From positions 186,001 to 250,000 of the forward strand of contig JARBJD010000036.1 in NCBI GenBank assembly GCA_033064195.1: a stretch of DNA of 64,000 nucleotides, in the 5' to 3' direction. The notes beneath the pieces are model-generated. The model was not told the DNA's origin, searched no databases, and worked only from the letters and a program-made list of their open reading frames with translations. This stretch comes from Blattamonas nauphoetae. Its lineage: Eukaryota > Preaxostyla > Oxymonadida. This document shows, piece after piece, positions 29,101 to 40,484 of this stretch (position 1 is its first letter; each line of letters opens with the position of its first letter). The translations under genes and the position numbers were made by a program.

Positions 29101-31615
29101 GTTGGATGGACTGCGGGAAGCAAATGAGAACGAAAAACAGGAACAGCTCACCGCCATCCAGCAGCTCTCCGACGAACTTGAGGCGAGAATTGCCAAAGCA
29201 AGGGAAGAGAGCATCCTTTTGGAAATCGACCACAAACGAGACGTTCGATTTTTGGAAGATTTTCAGAGCATTTTCACAAGTCACTCGATTCTCCAAAGGA
29301 ATCTTCTGAACAAGTACAGTCAAGAGAACGCCAACAGCAAGACTCTCCTCCAACAACTCAAGGAGCACGTGGAGCAGGGCCTTCGCGCGCATCATCAAAC
29401 ACAGACGAATCCCGGAGACACAGCGCGGGAAACGAAGGGAACACTCACCCAACGCGACTCACACCTCGGACTGACTTCTCGCGATCCAGCCACGTCTTCA
29501 CAAGCGTTCAGCTGGTCAAGACCTGTTGTTCAAGCGAAAGCACCGCCACAAAAGGTTCCGTCGGCAACAGCTGTGAATCGAAAAGATCAACAATCACCGT
29601 CGAGAACGATGGACAAGACGGGCCACATCACCCGAAAGGCAAAGCCATCACAACCAAAACCAGATGCCTCATCTCCAAACCAAGTCAACGCAAAGGATCT
29701 CCCAACAGACCTTCATCATCTCATCATGGACGAACTCAGTCGCGTCGTTCATTCACAACACCGACGCTCAAGTTTTCTTGATTGTATCAAGTTCCCGTCT
29801 CCCATTCACATTCCGAAAGGATTGATGGAGCACAAGAATCGCCCAGAATCATCGGGAGAAGGGAAGGAGGACAAAGAGAAGGGAAAGAAAAAGGCAGCTG
29901 GACGGCCAGGAACGAGCTCCAAATCAAAAAAGGAAGCACCCAAGTCCGAAGCCAACACTTCACTTGACTCCAGTGTCAGAGCATCCCACATTCTCTTCCA
30001 CTACCATCCAGAGAGGTGCCAACTCTCGATTGAACAGAAAGAAATTGAGGAGATTCTCGCCGAAGAAGAAGAGATCATCGCAAGTATCCACATTCAGCCA
30101 CCGACGACAACTGCAGCCGTCATCACTTCTCAGGAATCATCGCGATTCTCAACGCCAATCAAAGAAGCTGAGGAGAAAGATGAGGACGGAGAAGAAGAAG
30201 CTGCTGCGACGAAAGAAAAAGGAAAAGCTAAAAAGCCACAATCAGCATCAAAAAAGACAAAAGACAAAGGGGGGAAGAAAGGGAAAGGAGGAGACGAAGA
30301 GAGTGGAGGAGTTTCCCCGGCAGCGTGGGAACGAGAGGCAATTGAAAATGCAGAGCAACTTCGCTCACAACGGAACGGAGCAAAGGGTATTCTGCAGCAC
30401 GTGTTCATTATCGAGGAATCAGCTCGAAGTCATTGTGTTGCTCTCCTCATGGAGTACTTCTTCGAAGTGAACAAAAGCAAATCAAAGCCAGTCCGTGACG
30501 AGCAGATCTGCCCGAGTTATGAGGAACAGCTTTCGATTGTCGAGGACTCTCTCGTCAGCTACATCACCGAAGCTGAACGGGTCATCACAGAAGGGATTGA
30601 GGACCTTCAGCAGCAGGTCAATGAACTCACCAAACTTCTCAGAGTCATCCCGTATGTCGTCACAAAGCATCTTCTCTTTACGGAAGAGTCGTTCTTTGAA
30701 CAGAATATCAAGTCGTTGAAAAATTCGGTTTCCAGTCTTTTAAAGGCAAATGAGACAGCAAAAGACAAAGCTAAAGCACAATTAAATCCGACGCAAGCCA
30801 CAGAAGATCTGCAGTCAGTCTTGGCAGAGGTCGAGGCCCAGGAATTGGCGAGAATGGACCAAATTAAGGGAAGCATTGTGGAGAAAGACATCGAAATCGA
30901 GCAGGAGCTGACTCGTTTCGGGAACCAGATCACGACCCTCCTCCCAAATAGTGCCGAGACTCTCCTCATCCTTTCTACGCATGCCCTCACAAAGGACAAT
31001 CTGAACGATTCTTACCAGCCCTTCCGGCCTTCCACACCGTCGGAGTCTGCGGGGAAGAAAGACAAAGGAGCAAAGAAAGCGGCGCCGAAAAAGGATGCAA
31101 AAGCCAAGCCCGATCCTGTCGAGTCTGAAAAGCCGTTCAGCATGGAGTATCAAGTGAAAGAATGGCCAGGGATTGTCTTAACCGACCTGTGGAACTCAAA
31201 AGCTTTTCCGTCTCCAGTTGAACAGAAGGAAGAAAAGTCTGAAGAAGTTGAAGAGGAGGAGAAAGTTGAAGAAAGGGCGAAGACACCGAAAGGCGGGAAG
31301 AAGGATGCAAAACGAGCTCAGACACCAAAAGCAAAGGCCAAGAAAGGAGCCAAAGAAAAAGCAGCACAGCCAAGTGCATCAGAAGGAGAGGGGGAACAAG
31401 CGAAGCGGTCACGCTCTGACGGAGTGGAGCAGCTCGATTCGCGTGAAAACGCGATGATTGTCAGACAGCGGGACGTCGTGTATCAGGAGGCCATCGCTTT
31501 CTTCAGCACTCGACGGAACCAGCTTCGGATAGAAATGAAAGATCAGTTGGATGACATCGCAGAATGGGCTGACAATTGGCAGCAACTTGCAGCTCAGTAC
31601 AAGATCCTTCTCTAG
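26108..31615 (+). CDS. Giant coiled-coil ciliary protein, CCDC180-like (DUF4455/DUF4456)
   Basis: Three exons (26108-26235, 26275-26366, 26451-31615), introns 39 and 84 nt, give 1794 residues; animal CCDC180 is about 1700. Long helical segments alternate with at least four low-complexity lysine/glutamate/alanine linkers (GKKGKKEE, KAAPKAAGKGKKKD). The N-terminal 600 residues, with blocks such as WSRISCQWDRERNELAME, LRTLERRKEQHLFINDF and REMLWKTCRVDGAKEEF, resemble the DUF4455 region of CCDC180, where a W-x-x-x-(R/K) block precedes a helical EEF repeat. The C-terminus (AIAFFSTRRNQLRIEMKDQLDD) would be the DUF4456-type end. The family is linked to motile cilia. Family assignment is by layout and needs a profile search. 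Confidence 0.55.
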
Positions 31616-31712
31616 TTCTTACGTGTTTACTCTTGATTTCTCATTTCACACAATGTCTTCGTTTTTCTTGATTTCAAAAAAGAGGGAACCCCAGAAAAGT
31701 GGCAAAAATGGA

Positions 31713-33797
31713 CTATTCTTGAAAAAGAGAGAGGATTGTGTCAACCGTGATAGATGTCTCGGGAATGTCAGGTGAGTGTTCAGAACAAAAAGAGAAATGC
31801 CTCTCAAAATTGACAGCGGAAGCCGTCTGCTCAAAAGCAAAAGCTTCTGTGTGAGCAGGTGAAGCAAAATGAAATTGATTGAGAACAGAATTCAAATTGT
31901 CCAATGAGGAATCGGAAGAAAAAGAGACGATTGGGAGTGATGGGATTAGAGCTGGTGACTCGAGATTATGTTTCAATGCAATATCTTCCTCGTTCTGTTT
32001 GTGCTCTGCGAGAGTTCGCTTTTTCAGAGTGTCAATTTCGCGAACTCTGGGTCCAAGGTTGTCGAGAAAGTGTTGTGGGAGACCACATGAGACGAAGAGA
32101 GGGATGAGGCGATCTTGAACAAAGATTTCGAATTCATCTCGAACAATCTCGTCAGATGAGCTGACACTTGTTTCGTTGTCACCGATATTCGTGAATTTGA
32201 GTGTTGAAGGATGGAGAGGGCCAGATGCGATTCGAGGAACGAAAGAACGAAGAAACGAATCGCGCTGGGTGGAGAACGACGTATTCCGTTCGCGAGTGTC
32301 TGGTTCAGCCTTCTGCTTTTGGAGCAGTCGGGACCGACCGATTCGGGAGAGGTGGAAAGGATGAAGCGAGACGTGCCCTGGAATGAGACGGTCACCAAAG
32401 AGGAATGCAGAATCGAAGGAGTGCGATCGGATGCGTTTGGCGAGAGGGACGGCGAAGGAGGGATCGTCGAAGATGACTTCCGGCATCGACGAGAGGGAGA
32501 TGACCTCGCTGATGTCTGACGGTGTGATGCTGTGGACGGAAGTGTGGAAACTGTGATGGAAAGTGCTTCCTTCGTGCCGAAGATCGATGCGGCTTCCAAA
32601 TTTGGGCATGTCAAACTTGAAGTGAGAGTGCTTTCGGTTGAGAGTGGAAGTGACTGGGGTGAGTGAGAAGGCGTCGAAGAGAAGCTTATGGCTGGCTTCA
32701 TCGCTCTGGGGAGTGGTATCAATCGAGACCGGAAGGGTTGATGGGGACAGCGGATCAAGATCAGGTGAGAAAAACTGCTTTCGCGTTGATTGAAATTGGT
32801 TCTTCTCTCGCTCCTTCAAGAGGAGGGCTTCCCTGAGGTTCTTGTACCGCTCATCCATCTTATCAAGGTCCTTCGAATTCTCATCCCACATTTTGAAGTT
32901 TTCGAGTGCATTGACTTCGACGTTTGAGTCAGCGTCTCGTTCATGTCGCGTTAAGTCTTTCTGGTTCGACCGAATCTCAAAGTTGGACTGTATGAAAGAG
33001 TGATTTTCCAGAGTTGACTCCTCCTCTGTCTTGATTTCAGAGATTGCCTTCTGGAAAGTATCTTGGCTTGCCTGATCTGCGTGAAGCTTGAGTGAGAGGC
33101 AGAGGACGAGAAAATCGAGGAGGTCGGAGTTCAGTGCTGATGATGTGTCTGGTGATGGTTGAAAAGGAACACATGAACAATATGTTTGGCTTTCACGAGA
33201 TAAATATGGGGGAGAGTGTCTTGTTGAATGGCATGACCAGAAATCTGAAAGAAGTAGTTCTGAGACGTAATCAGATCAAGAAAGTCAGATAATCAGACGT
33301 GAACCATCGATGAGTACATAGATAGAATCTATTGAAACATTATTATGTAAAACATTCTGTTCTTTGTGGAGAAATTGGAGCGTTTTCTGAAGGTGTGATA
33401 TGAGTATGAAAAAAGATACCAGAATGTTTGGAAGAGTCTTAAAAAGAAATTCTGAGCTAATTGCATGAGTAGCAAGAGCTAGTGGAATCACATGCTTTGT
33501 TACAAAGCAAAAAATGTTGGGATCTTCGTAGGTGTCGAGAACTTGGAGAATTCCAGGATGTCTGAGATTCATTAACCACTGCAAGAGAATAAGCTGAGTC
33601 GTATAACATACGTAATGATTAACTTTTGCAAGTTCAAAAGAAGATAAAGGAGCGGAGACTTTGTCAAGGACGAACAAAGAAACCGGCTCTCCCGATGTTT
33701 GACACACTCCTTGATAGATTTCATATACACTGTGTCGGTATGGGAGATCGTTTGTGATAGTATATGGAAATGTATCAAGAAAAGAAAGAGGTGCCAT
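31713..33797 (-). CDS. SCY1-like (SCYL) pseudokinase
   Basis: Four exons (33612-33797, 33420-33578, 33305-33386, 31713-33259), introns 33, 33 and 45 nt, give 657 residues. The N-terminal 140 residues match SCYL pseudokinases: GEPVSLFVLDK (in place of the VAIK lysine strand), LRHPGILQVLDTYED, VTKHVIPL, and LQFLHKEQNVLHNNVSIDSIYV, where HNN replaces the catalytic HRD, as in SCYL1. A short acidic link leads to a serine-rich C-terminal region with no clear HEAT repeats or RKLD-type COPI tail. The kinase fold seems to stop after the catalytic loop, so it is truncated relative to SCYL1-3, which act in Golgi-ER and endosomal trafficking. The C-terminal half is unlike any SCYL I know. Confidence 0.65.
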
Positions 33798-34033
33798 GGA
33801 AAAGAAAAAAGGGACCCATGACCATGGGAGAAAGAAGAAATGCCCTGAAATAGAAATTAATCTTGACTGTCACTGGATTCAGATGCAAGTGAACGTGCAA
33901 ACGATGTCAATCTGTTTTTTCTCATCTCGCTTAACGATGGTTTGTTTCGTGCATTGGAGCGTGGAGGACTTCGGGTGTGAGACTTGAGATGTGAAGGAGG
34001 TGAGCTCGGGGGCTCTTTTTTCTTGAGGATTGT

Positions 34034-36668
34034 CTAAGAGAATGAAGAATGGGAAGGAGATACAAGTAGAGTTTGCTTTTCTTTCTCAGTTTTCTGAAGA
34101 AGTGCTGAAAGAGACTCGAATTTCTCTTGATAGCCTGCGATGACATCTCTGAACTTTCTCTCATCTGCTCGGTGCTGTTGTTCATACTCAAACCTGATTC
34201 GGGATTCGTGATCCTTTTCTTTTGACAAGCTCCGTCCACGCTGAGTCCGTAGTTGTCGTGTGAATTCCTCTTCTCTGTCCTTCCACTCGTTCCTCTTCTG
34301 TCTCCACTCTCTATCTGCCTCTTCTCTTTTTCGTTTTTCCCTTTCAAGTTGTTTTATGGTCGTTTCTTGGAGTTGTTTTGCTCGTTCCAATTCCGTCTTG
34401 AGAAGCCCTATTTCCTTTTCAAGAAGTCGAGTCTCGTCGTTGTGGAGATTGCTGTCGTTTGCTCGCTGCACTTCCGAGAGGGCTGAAGTGAGATTCATCT
34501 TTGTTTTTTCGGCCATCATTTGTTCCTCCTGAAGAAGCTTGATGGCCTCGTTCCTTTCATCTCGCAACCGAGTCACGTCTCCTTCGATTCTTTGTCGATG
34601 GAAACGCTCCTTTTGGAGTTCTCGTTCCAGATATGCGATTCGTCTGGAAAGAGATTTCCGTCTGTGATGTGCTGATCTTGATCGGTGCCTTGTTGGACTT
34701 GATTCTGATTCACTTTGCGGTTCTCGGGCAAAAGAATGGATGTGTTTGAATATTTTGGTGGGTGAGGTGTGGGGATTGTCAGTGTCAGACGGAGACATGG
34801 ACCGTTCTGGAGATTGTGATTCCTGTCTGCGATGCCGTTTTGACGGCGTTGGTTTGGTTTGAGCAGATGAGACGATGTCAGAGCAGTATTGCAGTTTATT
34901 GTCGATTCGGTCCATTTGCCGATGGAGGTGATGTGTGATGTTCTCGACTTCGGAATGGAATGCACTCATCTCATTCAGAAGATTGGAGTGTGTGGAATGG
35001 ACCATCGAAACAAGTGAATCAATCGAACCTGATTGAGAATTGATTCGTTGTTGACTGGTTTTGTGGACAAAGTGAGTCTGCTGCAGTTCTGTTTTCAGGA
35101 GTTTGTTTTTGGTTTTCTCCATCGAAAGAGACGCTTCCAAACTGCTGACTCTCTTCGCGTTCACATCTCGAACAAGCTCTGCCTCTCTCAGCTTCGTTGT
35201 AGCTGCATCCAACTCATCTTGCACAGAACGGAGCTGCTCAGTGAAGGTCCTTTCAACCAGATGCTTCGATTTGAGAAGAGATATCACTTTCTCCCTCCAC
35301 ATCGGGAGGACGTCGCTTGGACGTTTGAGGGACACAGTTTGAGAAAAGTTGCTGGGCGCCGGGTAGGATGTTTCGCCGAGGAAGTTGGTCCGACCGTTCT
35401 CGTCCTCATCCGGCGAATGGCCGTTGACCACCATTTCCAATTCAAACAACGCGTCTCCCATTTTCAGAAGTTGCTTCTCTTGGAGTTCAATGACTTCCCT
35501 GAGAGCAACGATGTCAACAGGCAGAGATGCTGGAGAGACGATGTCCTGATGCGAACTGGAATGTGGATAGGGAGGAATGGAACTTGTGGAGTGTCTGGGT
35601 GAGGTTGCGGCTCGGCGTGGAGACGACTGCGAGCGAGAGTGTGAGCGAGACTTCGAACGATGAGTGTTGGAGCGAGAGCGATGTGAGTGAGATTGGGAGC
35701 GATGTGATGACGTTGATCGGGAATAATGTGAGCGGTGTGTCGATCGAGGTGGTGTGTGGTTGTGAGATGAGTGGGTGGAGGCTTGTGTTGGCTCAGGCGA
35801 CTTTTCTGATTTGAGGGGTGAAGTGATTGTCAGAGGGGGTGATGAGGGCGGGAGGTCTTGGGGCAGAGATGGCTCCAGTGACTGGTACTTGGGTGGCTTG
35901 AATTGAAATGGGGGGATGGGCTCTGGAGGTCTGGAGAGTGTTGGGGGAGCGATCTTGATCGGCATTGAATGAAGTGAGATTGACGCATTGGAGACACGAT
36001 CGTGCTTAAATGCTGCAACTGACGCACTTTCTTCGGGATATCGTCGTGATGAGCGTTGATTTGTAGTTCCGGATTGTTTGTGCCTCCCTCTTGATGAGTC
36101 TCGGCTTGTCTGGATGATTCGGTCGAGTTCAATTGTGTCCTCTGAGTACTGCTCGCGGGAAATACGTCTTTCATCTTCAGTGATAGTTTTGTTGTCCAAT
36201 GAAATAAGTTTTGGGAGTAATTTAATGATTGCCATCCGGTAATGGATTCTTTTGGTGATTGATTGAAAATAGATAATATCATACGGGTTCTTCGTAATTG
36301 GGTTGCCTTGAAGACAAAGTGAATGTAAATGAGGGAGTTCTTTCAGATTATCGAGTGTTTTCAACGAACTAATCATATTTGAACTGGCGTTGACAGTTTC
36401 TAAAGACCTGTTCGATGATATGCCATCCAAAGACTGTAAAAGATTGTGAGAAATGTCAATTGACTGCAAAAGTTTGAATGTGGACAGATTAGAGAGAGAT
36501 GAGAGTAAGTTCTTTGATAGATTGAGGTGGGTGATTCGTTCTTTATTTTCAACTTTTATCGCATCGAGATTGAACAACTGTTGATTCGAAACATCTACAG
36601 TCTGGCAAAAAGTGAGAGGAATGAGAAAAGATGTTAAAGACAACAGGAATACGGCCTACCTGAGCCAT
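34034..36668 (-). CDS. LRR plus coiled-coil protein, LRRCC1-like
   Basis: Two exons: a 9-nt first coding exon (36660-36668, Met-Ala-Gln) and 34034-36601, split by a 58-nt intron; 858 residues. SDS22-type leucine-rich repeats fill about residues 5-130 (THLNLSKNLLSSL, QSIDISHNLLQSL, HSLCLQGNP) with an LRR cap (IKLLPKLISLD). A long proline/serine/arginine/histidine-rich disordered region follows (RSKSRSHSRSQ), then several coiled coils (LLEKEIGLLKTELERAKQLQ). N-terminal LRRs plus long coiled coil is the plan of LRRCC1/CLERC, a centriole protein, but the disordered SR-rich insert is not in the animal protein. Function at the centrosome or basal body is inferred. Confidence 0.6.
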
Positions 36669-36710
36669 CCATTCAAATGTTTGCCAACCCACAACTTTTT
36701 ATTTCTTTCC
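36669..36710. promoter_or_regulatory. Divergent promoter, 42 bp
   Basis: Lies between the start codons of the LRR/coiled-coil gene (minus) and TSR1 (plus). The TSR1 side is T-rich; no known element is seen. Confidence 0.45.
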
Positions 36711-39397
36711 ATGGGGAAGTCCCAGTTCAAACAACACAACAAACCGTTCAAAACGAATAAACGACCCCAGAATCTGCCTGCTTCGCGGCAATTCAAGGGT
36801 GTTGCTGTGAAGGAACGGGAGGGGTCGAAGGCAGCACTCGTGAACACAAAAATAGAACGAAGAAACAAAGCACAACAGAAAATGAAAATCCAGAGACAGA
36901 AACAACTTCAAAAAACCAGGCACTACGGACAGCAAGGAGCTTCGAAGTTGGTCGTCTTTTTGTCTCTCCACGAATCGGCTTCTTCTGTCTCTACTATTGA
37001 AGCACTCATTTCACAGTCAGATATTGTTTATCAGACATCACCTGTGGTCAAGCATGGATCATTGCATCTTGTTTATTGGAAAGCCACAAAACAATTCTTC
37101 ACTTTCGTTTCTGCGGACCCCAATTCTCTTGCTTCTGTTGTGGACCTCATTGCTGTCGCAGATTTCATTTGCTTTGTGACTTCAGTTGAACAAATCAATC
37201 CTAGAGACATTGACCTCTCCAAAACTCCTCTTATTCATCCATATGGAGAAATTCTTCTTAAAACCACAGCAGGAATGGGAATGCCAAGTCCTTTCTTCCT
37301 AGCTCTCGGTACATCGTCCCTCTCCTTTCCTCAGTTCTCCAAAGTGAAGAAGCAAGTTCAAACTTTTGCAGAAGACCGGATATTTGTTGATTGTCGTGCG
37401 TTATTTGACAGGGATGTGAATGAAATAATGGGAAGCTTGTCACAGGCCATCCCTCGAGAGATCAGCTGGCATTCGGAACGCCCATCTCTCTTAGCTATTG
37501 GTGCGCAGATGATTCTCCCCGATGGGGGTGTTCAAGATCCTCTACAGCCAGTCTACCTCGATATTACGGGTGAGGTCAGAAACTCATCCTTTTCGGCCAA
37601 TCAGTTAATCACATTTCCAGATTTAGGAGACTTTGAAGTTGAGCATATTGTTTCACACACTAATCTTGGTGGATATATTGAACAGCCTCATGCACACACG
37701 ACGCAAACTCAGACACCCGCATCGTATGCCCAAACCATTTTATCCCAATCAATTCCACTTGACCACCATTGTGACATTTGTGGAGAGGATCTCATCGCGT
37801 TTGCACTCCCCGAACCAAACGAGGAACAGTCATTTCCACCTGAACCGAATCAGCTTGTCCTGACCGATGAGCAGAAGAGGCTCCAAAAAATCAATGTCCC
37901 CAAGGGAACCACATCGTATCAAGCATCATGGATCACAGCAATGGGTGATGCAGAAGAGGACGAAGAAGAGGAGATGGACGAGGAGGAGAAGATGCTGAAA
38001 GAGACCGAGGATGCCGAGTGGGATCCTTCCCAGTTCTCCAGAACGAATGACACAGCCTCTGCTCCAGATGCCGTTCCGATTGGCCTCGTTGATGCTGAGG
38101 TTGACGAGTCTCATCCAGACTTCCACAAACCAGACGCAGACGAGACCCAGTCAGTGCTGGATGTGATTTTGGAGGAAGAGAAGAAGACGGCAGAGGAGAG
38201 AATGCAGCTCGTCCAACAGGCCAGGCAAGAGAAGGAGTTCTCTGATGAAATTGACACCCCACTCGACCAACCGGCGAAGGAACGTTTCTTGAAGTATCGC
38301 GGAGTTCGTTCGTTTGCAAGCTCGCCGTGGAACCCGAAGGAGGATCTTCCCGCAGATTACAACCGCATCTTCCAGTTTGCTTCGTTCACACACATCGCTC
38401 GCGAGTGTCTGAGGGAGCCCGACCAATGGAAAGCTGTCGACGAGAAGGTTCGTTCCGAGGGAATGGCTGGCGGTGAAGACCCACTTCAGCTCGTCCAGCG
38501 GATCCACACACACGAGGTTAACAACGTGATCCGCCCCTTCCCTGCAAAGGAAGGAGACTTGGTCACGATCCGTGTGCGCGGAATTCCTGCCTCGATTAGC
38601 CAAGCGCTCCTTTCTCAATGCTTCCCACAACACGATGCACCCTCGCTCTCCCCCCTCGTCATCTTCGGTCTCCTCCGCCACGAACACAAAGTGTCTGTCC
38701 TCAACGTGACCCTCTCCCTCCAAACACCCTTCGGAACCACCCCAACCCCAACCACCCCTGTTGTCTTCAAGAGCAAGGCAGAGTATGTCTTCCAAGTCGG
38801 CGCTCGTCGATTCCGCTGCCATCCACTCTTCTCCACACCGACAGTGCGGATCACGCAGGCACCGAAGAGCAAGTACATCAAAGAGATCGCCCTCACCGCC
38901 GCCAACAAACCACACACCACCGTGGCCAGCATCTACGCCCCAGTCACACTCGGCAACGATCCAGTACTGAGCTTTGTTGAGAACAGGCAAGACGGGGCCT
39001 CGTCGCTTGTCTTCTGTGGGGCAGGCTCGGTCCACTCCATCAACCCAGACAGGCTCATCATCAAGCGCATCATCCTCACAGGGTATCCCCTCAAAATCAG
39101 AAAGAGACTTGCTGTCATCAGATACATGTTTTTCAACCCTGGTATTCCTTTCTTGTTTCTTGATGTCTCTCAGACGATATCTTCTGGTTCAAACCAGTCG
39201 ACCTTTGGACGAAAAACGGACGAAGCGGACGAATTAAGGAACCGCTCGGGACACACGGATATTTCAAAGGTATCTTTGACGCCCCTCTCAATCAAGGAGA
39301 TACTGTTTGCATGTCTCTCTATCGGAGAATCTACCCAAAATCCAACAGCACTCGATATCGGGGTCTTCCATCGACAGGGGAGAGACAACTTGAATGA
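36711..39397 (+). CDS. TSR1: Pre-rRNA-processing protein TSR1
   Basis: Two exons (36711-39141, 39174-39397), intron 32 nt, give 884 residues, close to the usual 800-860. TSR1 is a GTPase-like factor of the BMS1/TSR1 family that holds the pre-40S subunit during late maturation. The N-terminus [14 protein letters not shown] is basic. The AARP2CN region ([20 protein letters not shown]) and the C-terminal domain ([41 protein letters not shown]) are clear; after splicing the end reads [32 protein letters not shown], the canonical TSR1 finish. No P-loop lysine is visible, as expected for TSR1. A central acidic linker ([13 protein letters not shown]) is present. Confidence 0.93.
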
Positions 39398-39465
39398 AGA
39401 AACATTTCACTTGAAATATAATGATTATTGATATGTATGAGCAAATTATGAAATCGGAAGATGGC

Positions 39466-39961
39466 TTAGGAGACAATGAATGTGTAAACTTCGGTGTCTA
39501 GTACGTCAGTTTCCCATCCACGTTTCTGGTTGATGAAAGGTATAAAAAATAACAGGAGCATACATAGAGGAAAGTGTATGTAACTTTTCCAAGTTTTTCC
39601 GCCTGAAAAGTGAATGCATCATGGCCAGGCGTCCCAACCTACGATGGAACCAGAGGAACAAGAAAATTGCAAGGGAAAAAATCTAACCTTTCGTTCCCCA
39701 TTTGCATTGGATTGGATTTGATTGAGGAATGTCTTTTTCAAGAGTGGAGCTGGGCCTAAAATTTTGAGGATGGAAAATACGTGAAAATCAAGTATATGAC
39801 AGCAGACTATTGGCAGCCGGGCTTTGTTCATCCAAATACCAATGGTACCCTGCTGACGGAGTCGCAAACAGTTTGATTGTGTATGATTCACCAACGTTTA
39901 ATTTGACAGTGTGTTTTGCTGCTTCAAGAGCAGTGCAGACGAAAAAGAAAAGTCCAATCAT
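39466..39961 (-). CDS. Chagasin-family (I42) cysteine-protease inhibitor, secreted
   Basis: Four short exons (39808-39961, 39688-39755, 39564-39638, 39466-39525) with introns of 52, 49 and 38 nt splice exactly in frame to 118 residues. A signal peptide (MIGLFFFVCTALEA) precedes a mature domain of about 104 residues, the usual chagasin size. The three inhibitory loops are recognisable: TPSAGYHW in place of NPTTGF/Y, a GERKVGTPGH loop in place of the GxGG loop, and KRGWE in place of RPW, followed by the typical TYTF-V end. Chagasins bind papain-like proteases in the active-site cleft. The product would act in the secretory or lysosomal route. The loop substitutions may lower affinity. Confidence 0.8.
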
Positions 39962-40484
39962 ATTTTGAATGCTAATAGAATGCAGAAAAATGGCATTGTT
40001 CGATGATAACGAGAAAATGAAATGTCAGACCTCCAAAATACGGAAATAATGAGCCGATCGATGCCCACAAAAAAGTGTGATGTCACTTTGCTTCTTTCTG
40101 ACAATATTACATCACTACACCTCCTCCATTTCTTATTGATTTGTTAGAACTGTTCATATGTATGCTATTCAAACATTCGGAGCTCAGATCTTCTTTGCCC
40201 GGGATGAATAGAAAGAGAAGTGTTATTTCATCAATCGAAAGATCTGTGATTGCACCATCTCTGATACAACATCCCAAGATTTTATTTGGAATATTCTTCA
40301 TTTAGTCATCGTTCAAAACCAGGTTCATCCTTTCACGTTTCTCTTCGCTATCTTGCACATACTTCCTCACTCTTCTACTTATTATCCACTCTCCCAATAG
40401 CAATCTTCTCTTTTCTTATCGGTTTCAGCTCAATGGAGCTCATTCACAAGCCAAACAGTCAATCAGGAGAATCAGGGTGAAATC
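39962..40484. other. Intergenic, doubtful ORFs
   Basis: 523 bp lie between the chagasin start and the RGP1 stop, both on the minus strand. A minus ATG ORF (40107-40301, 64 codons) and overlapping plus-strand fragments with plausible GT..AG sites (for example 40320-40430) exist, but none gives a convincing protein or family. It may be promoter plus 3' UTR only. Confidence 0.35.

Noticed and set aside
27392-29452. Two long minus-strand ORFs (301 and 379 codons) opposite the CCDC180-like gene
   Set aside because: Shadows of biased codon use in the coiled-coil gene; no domain seen.
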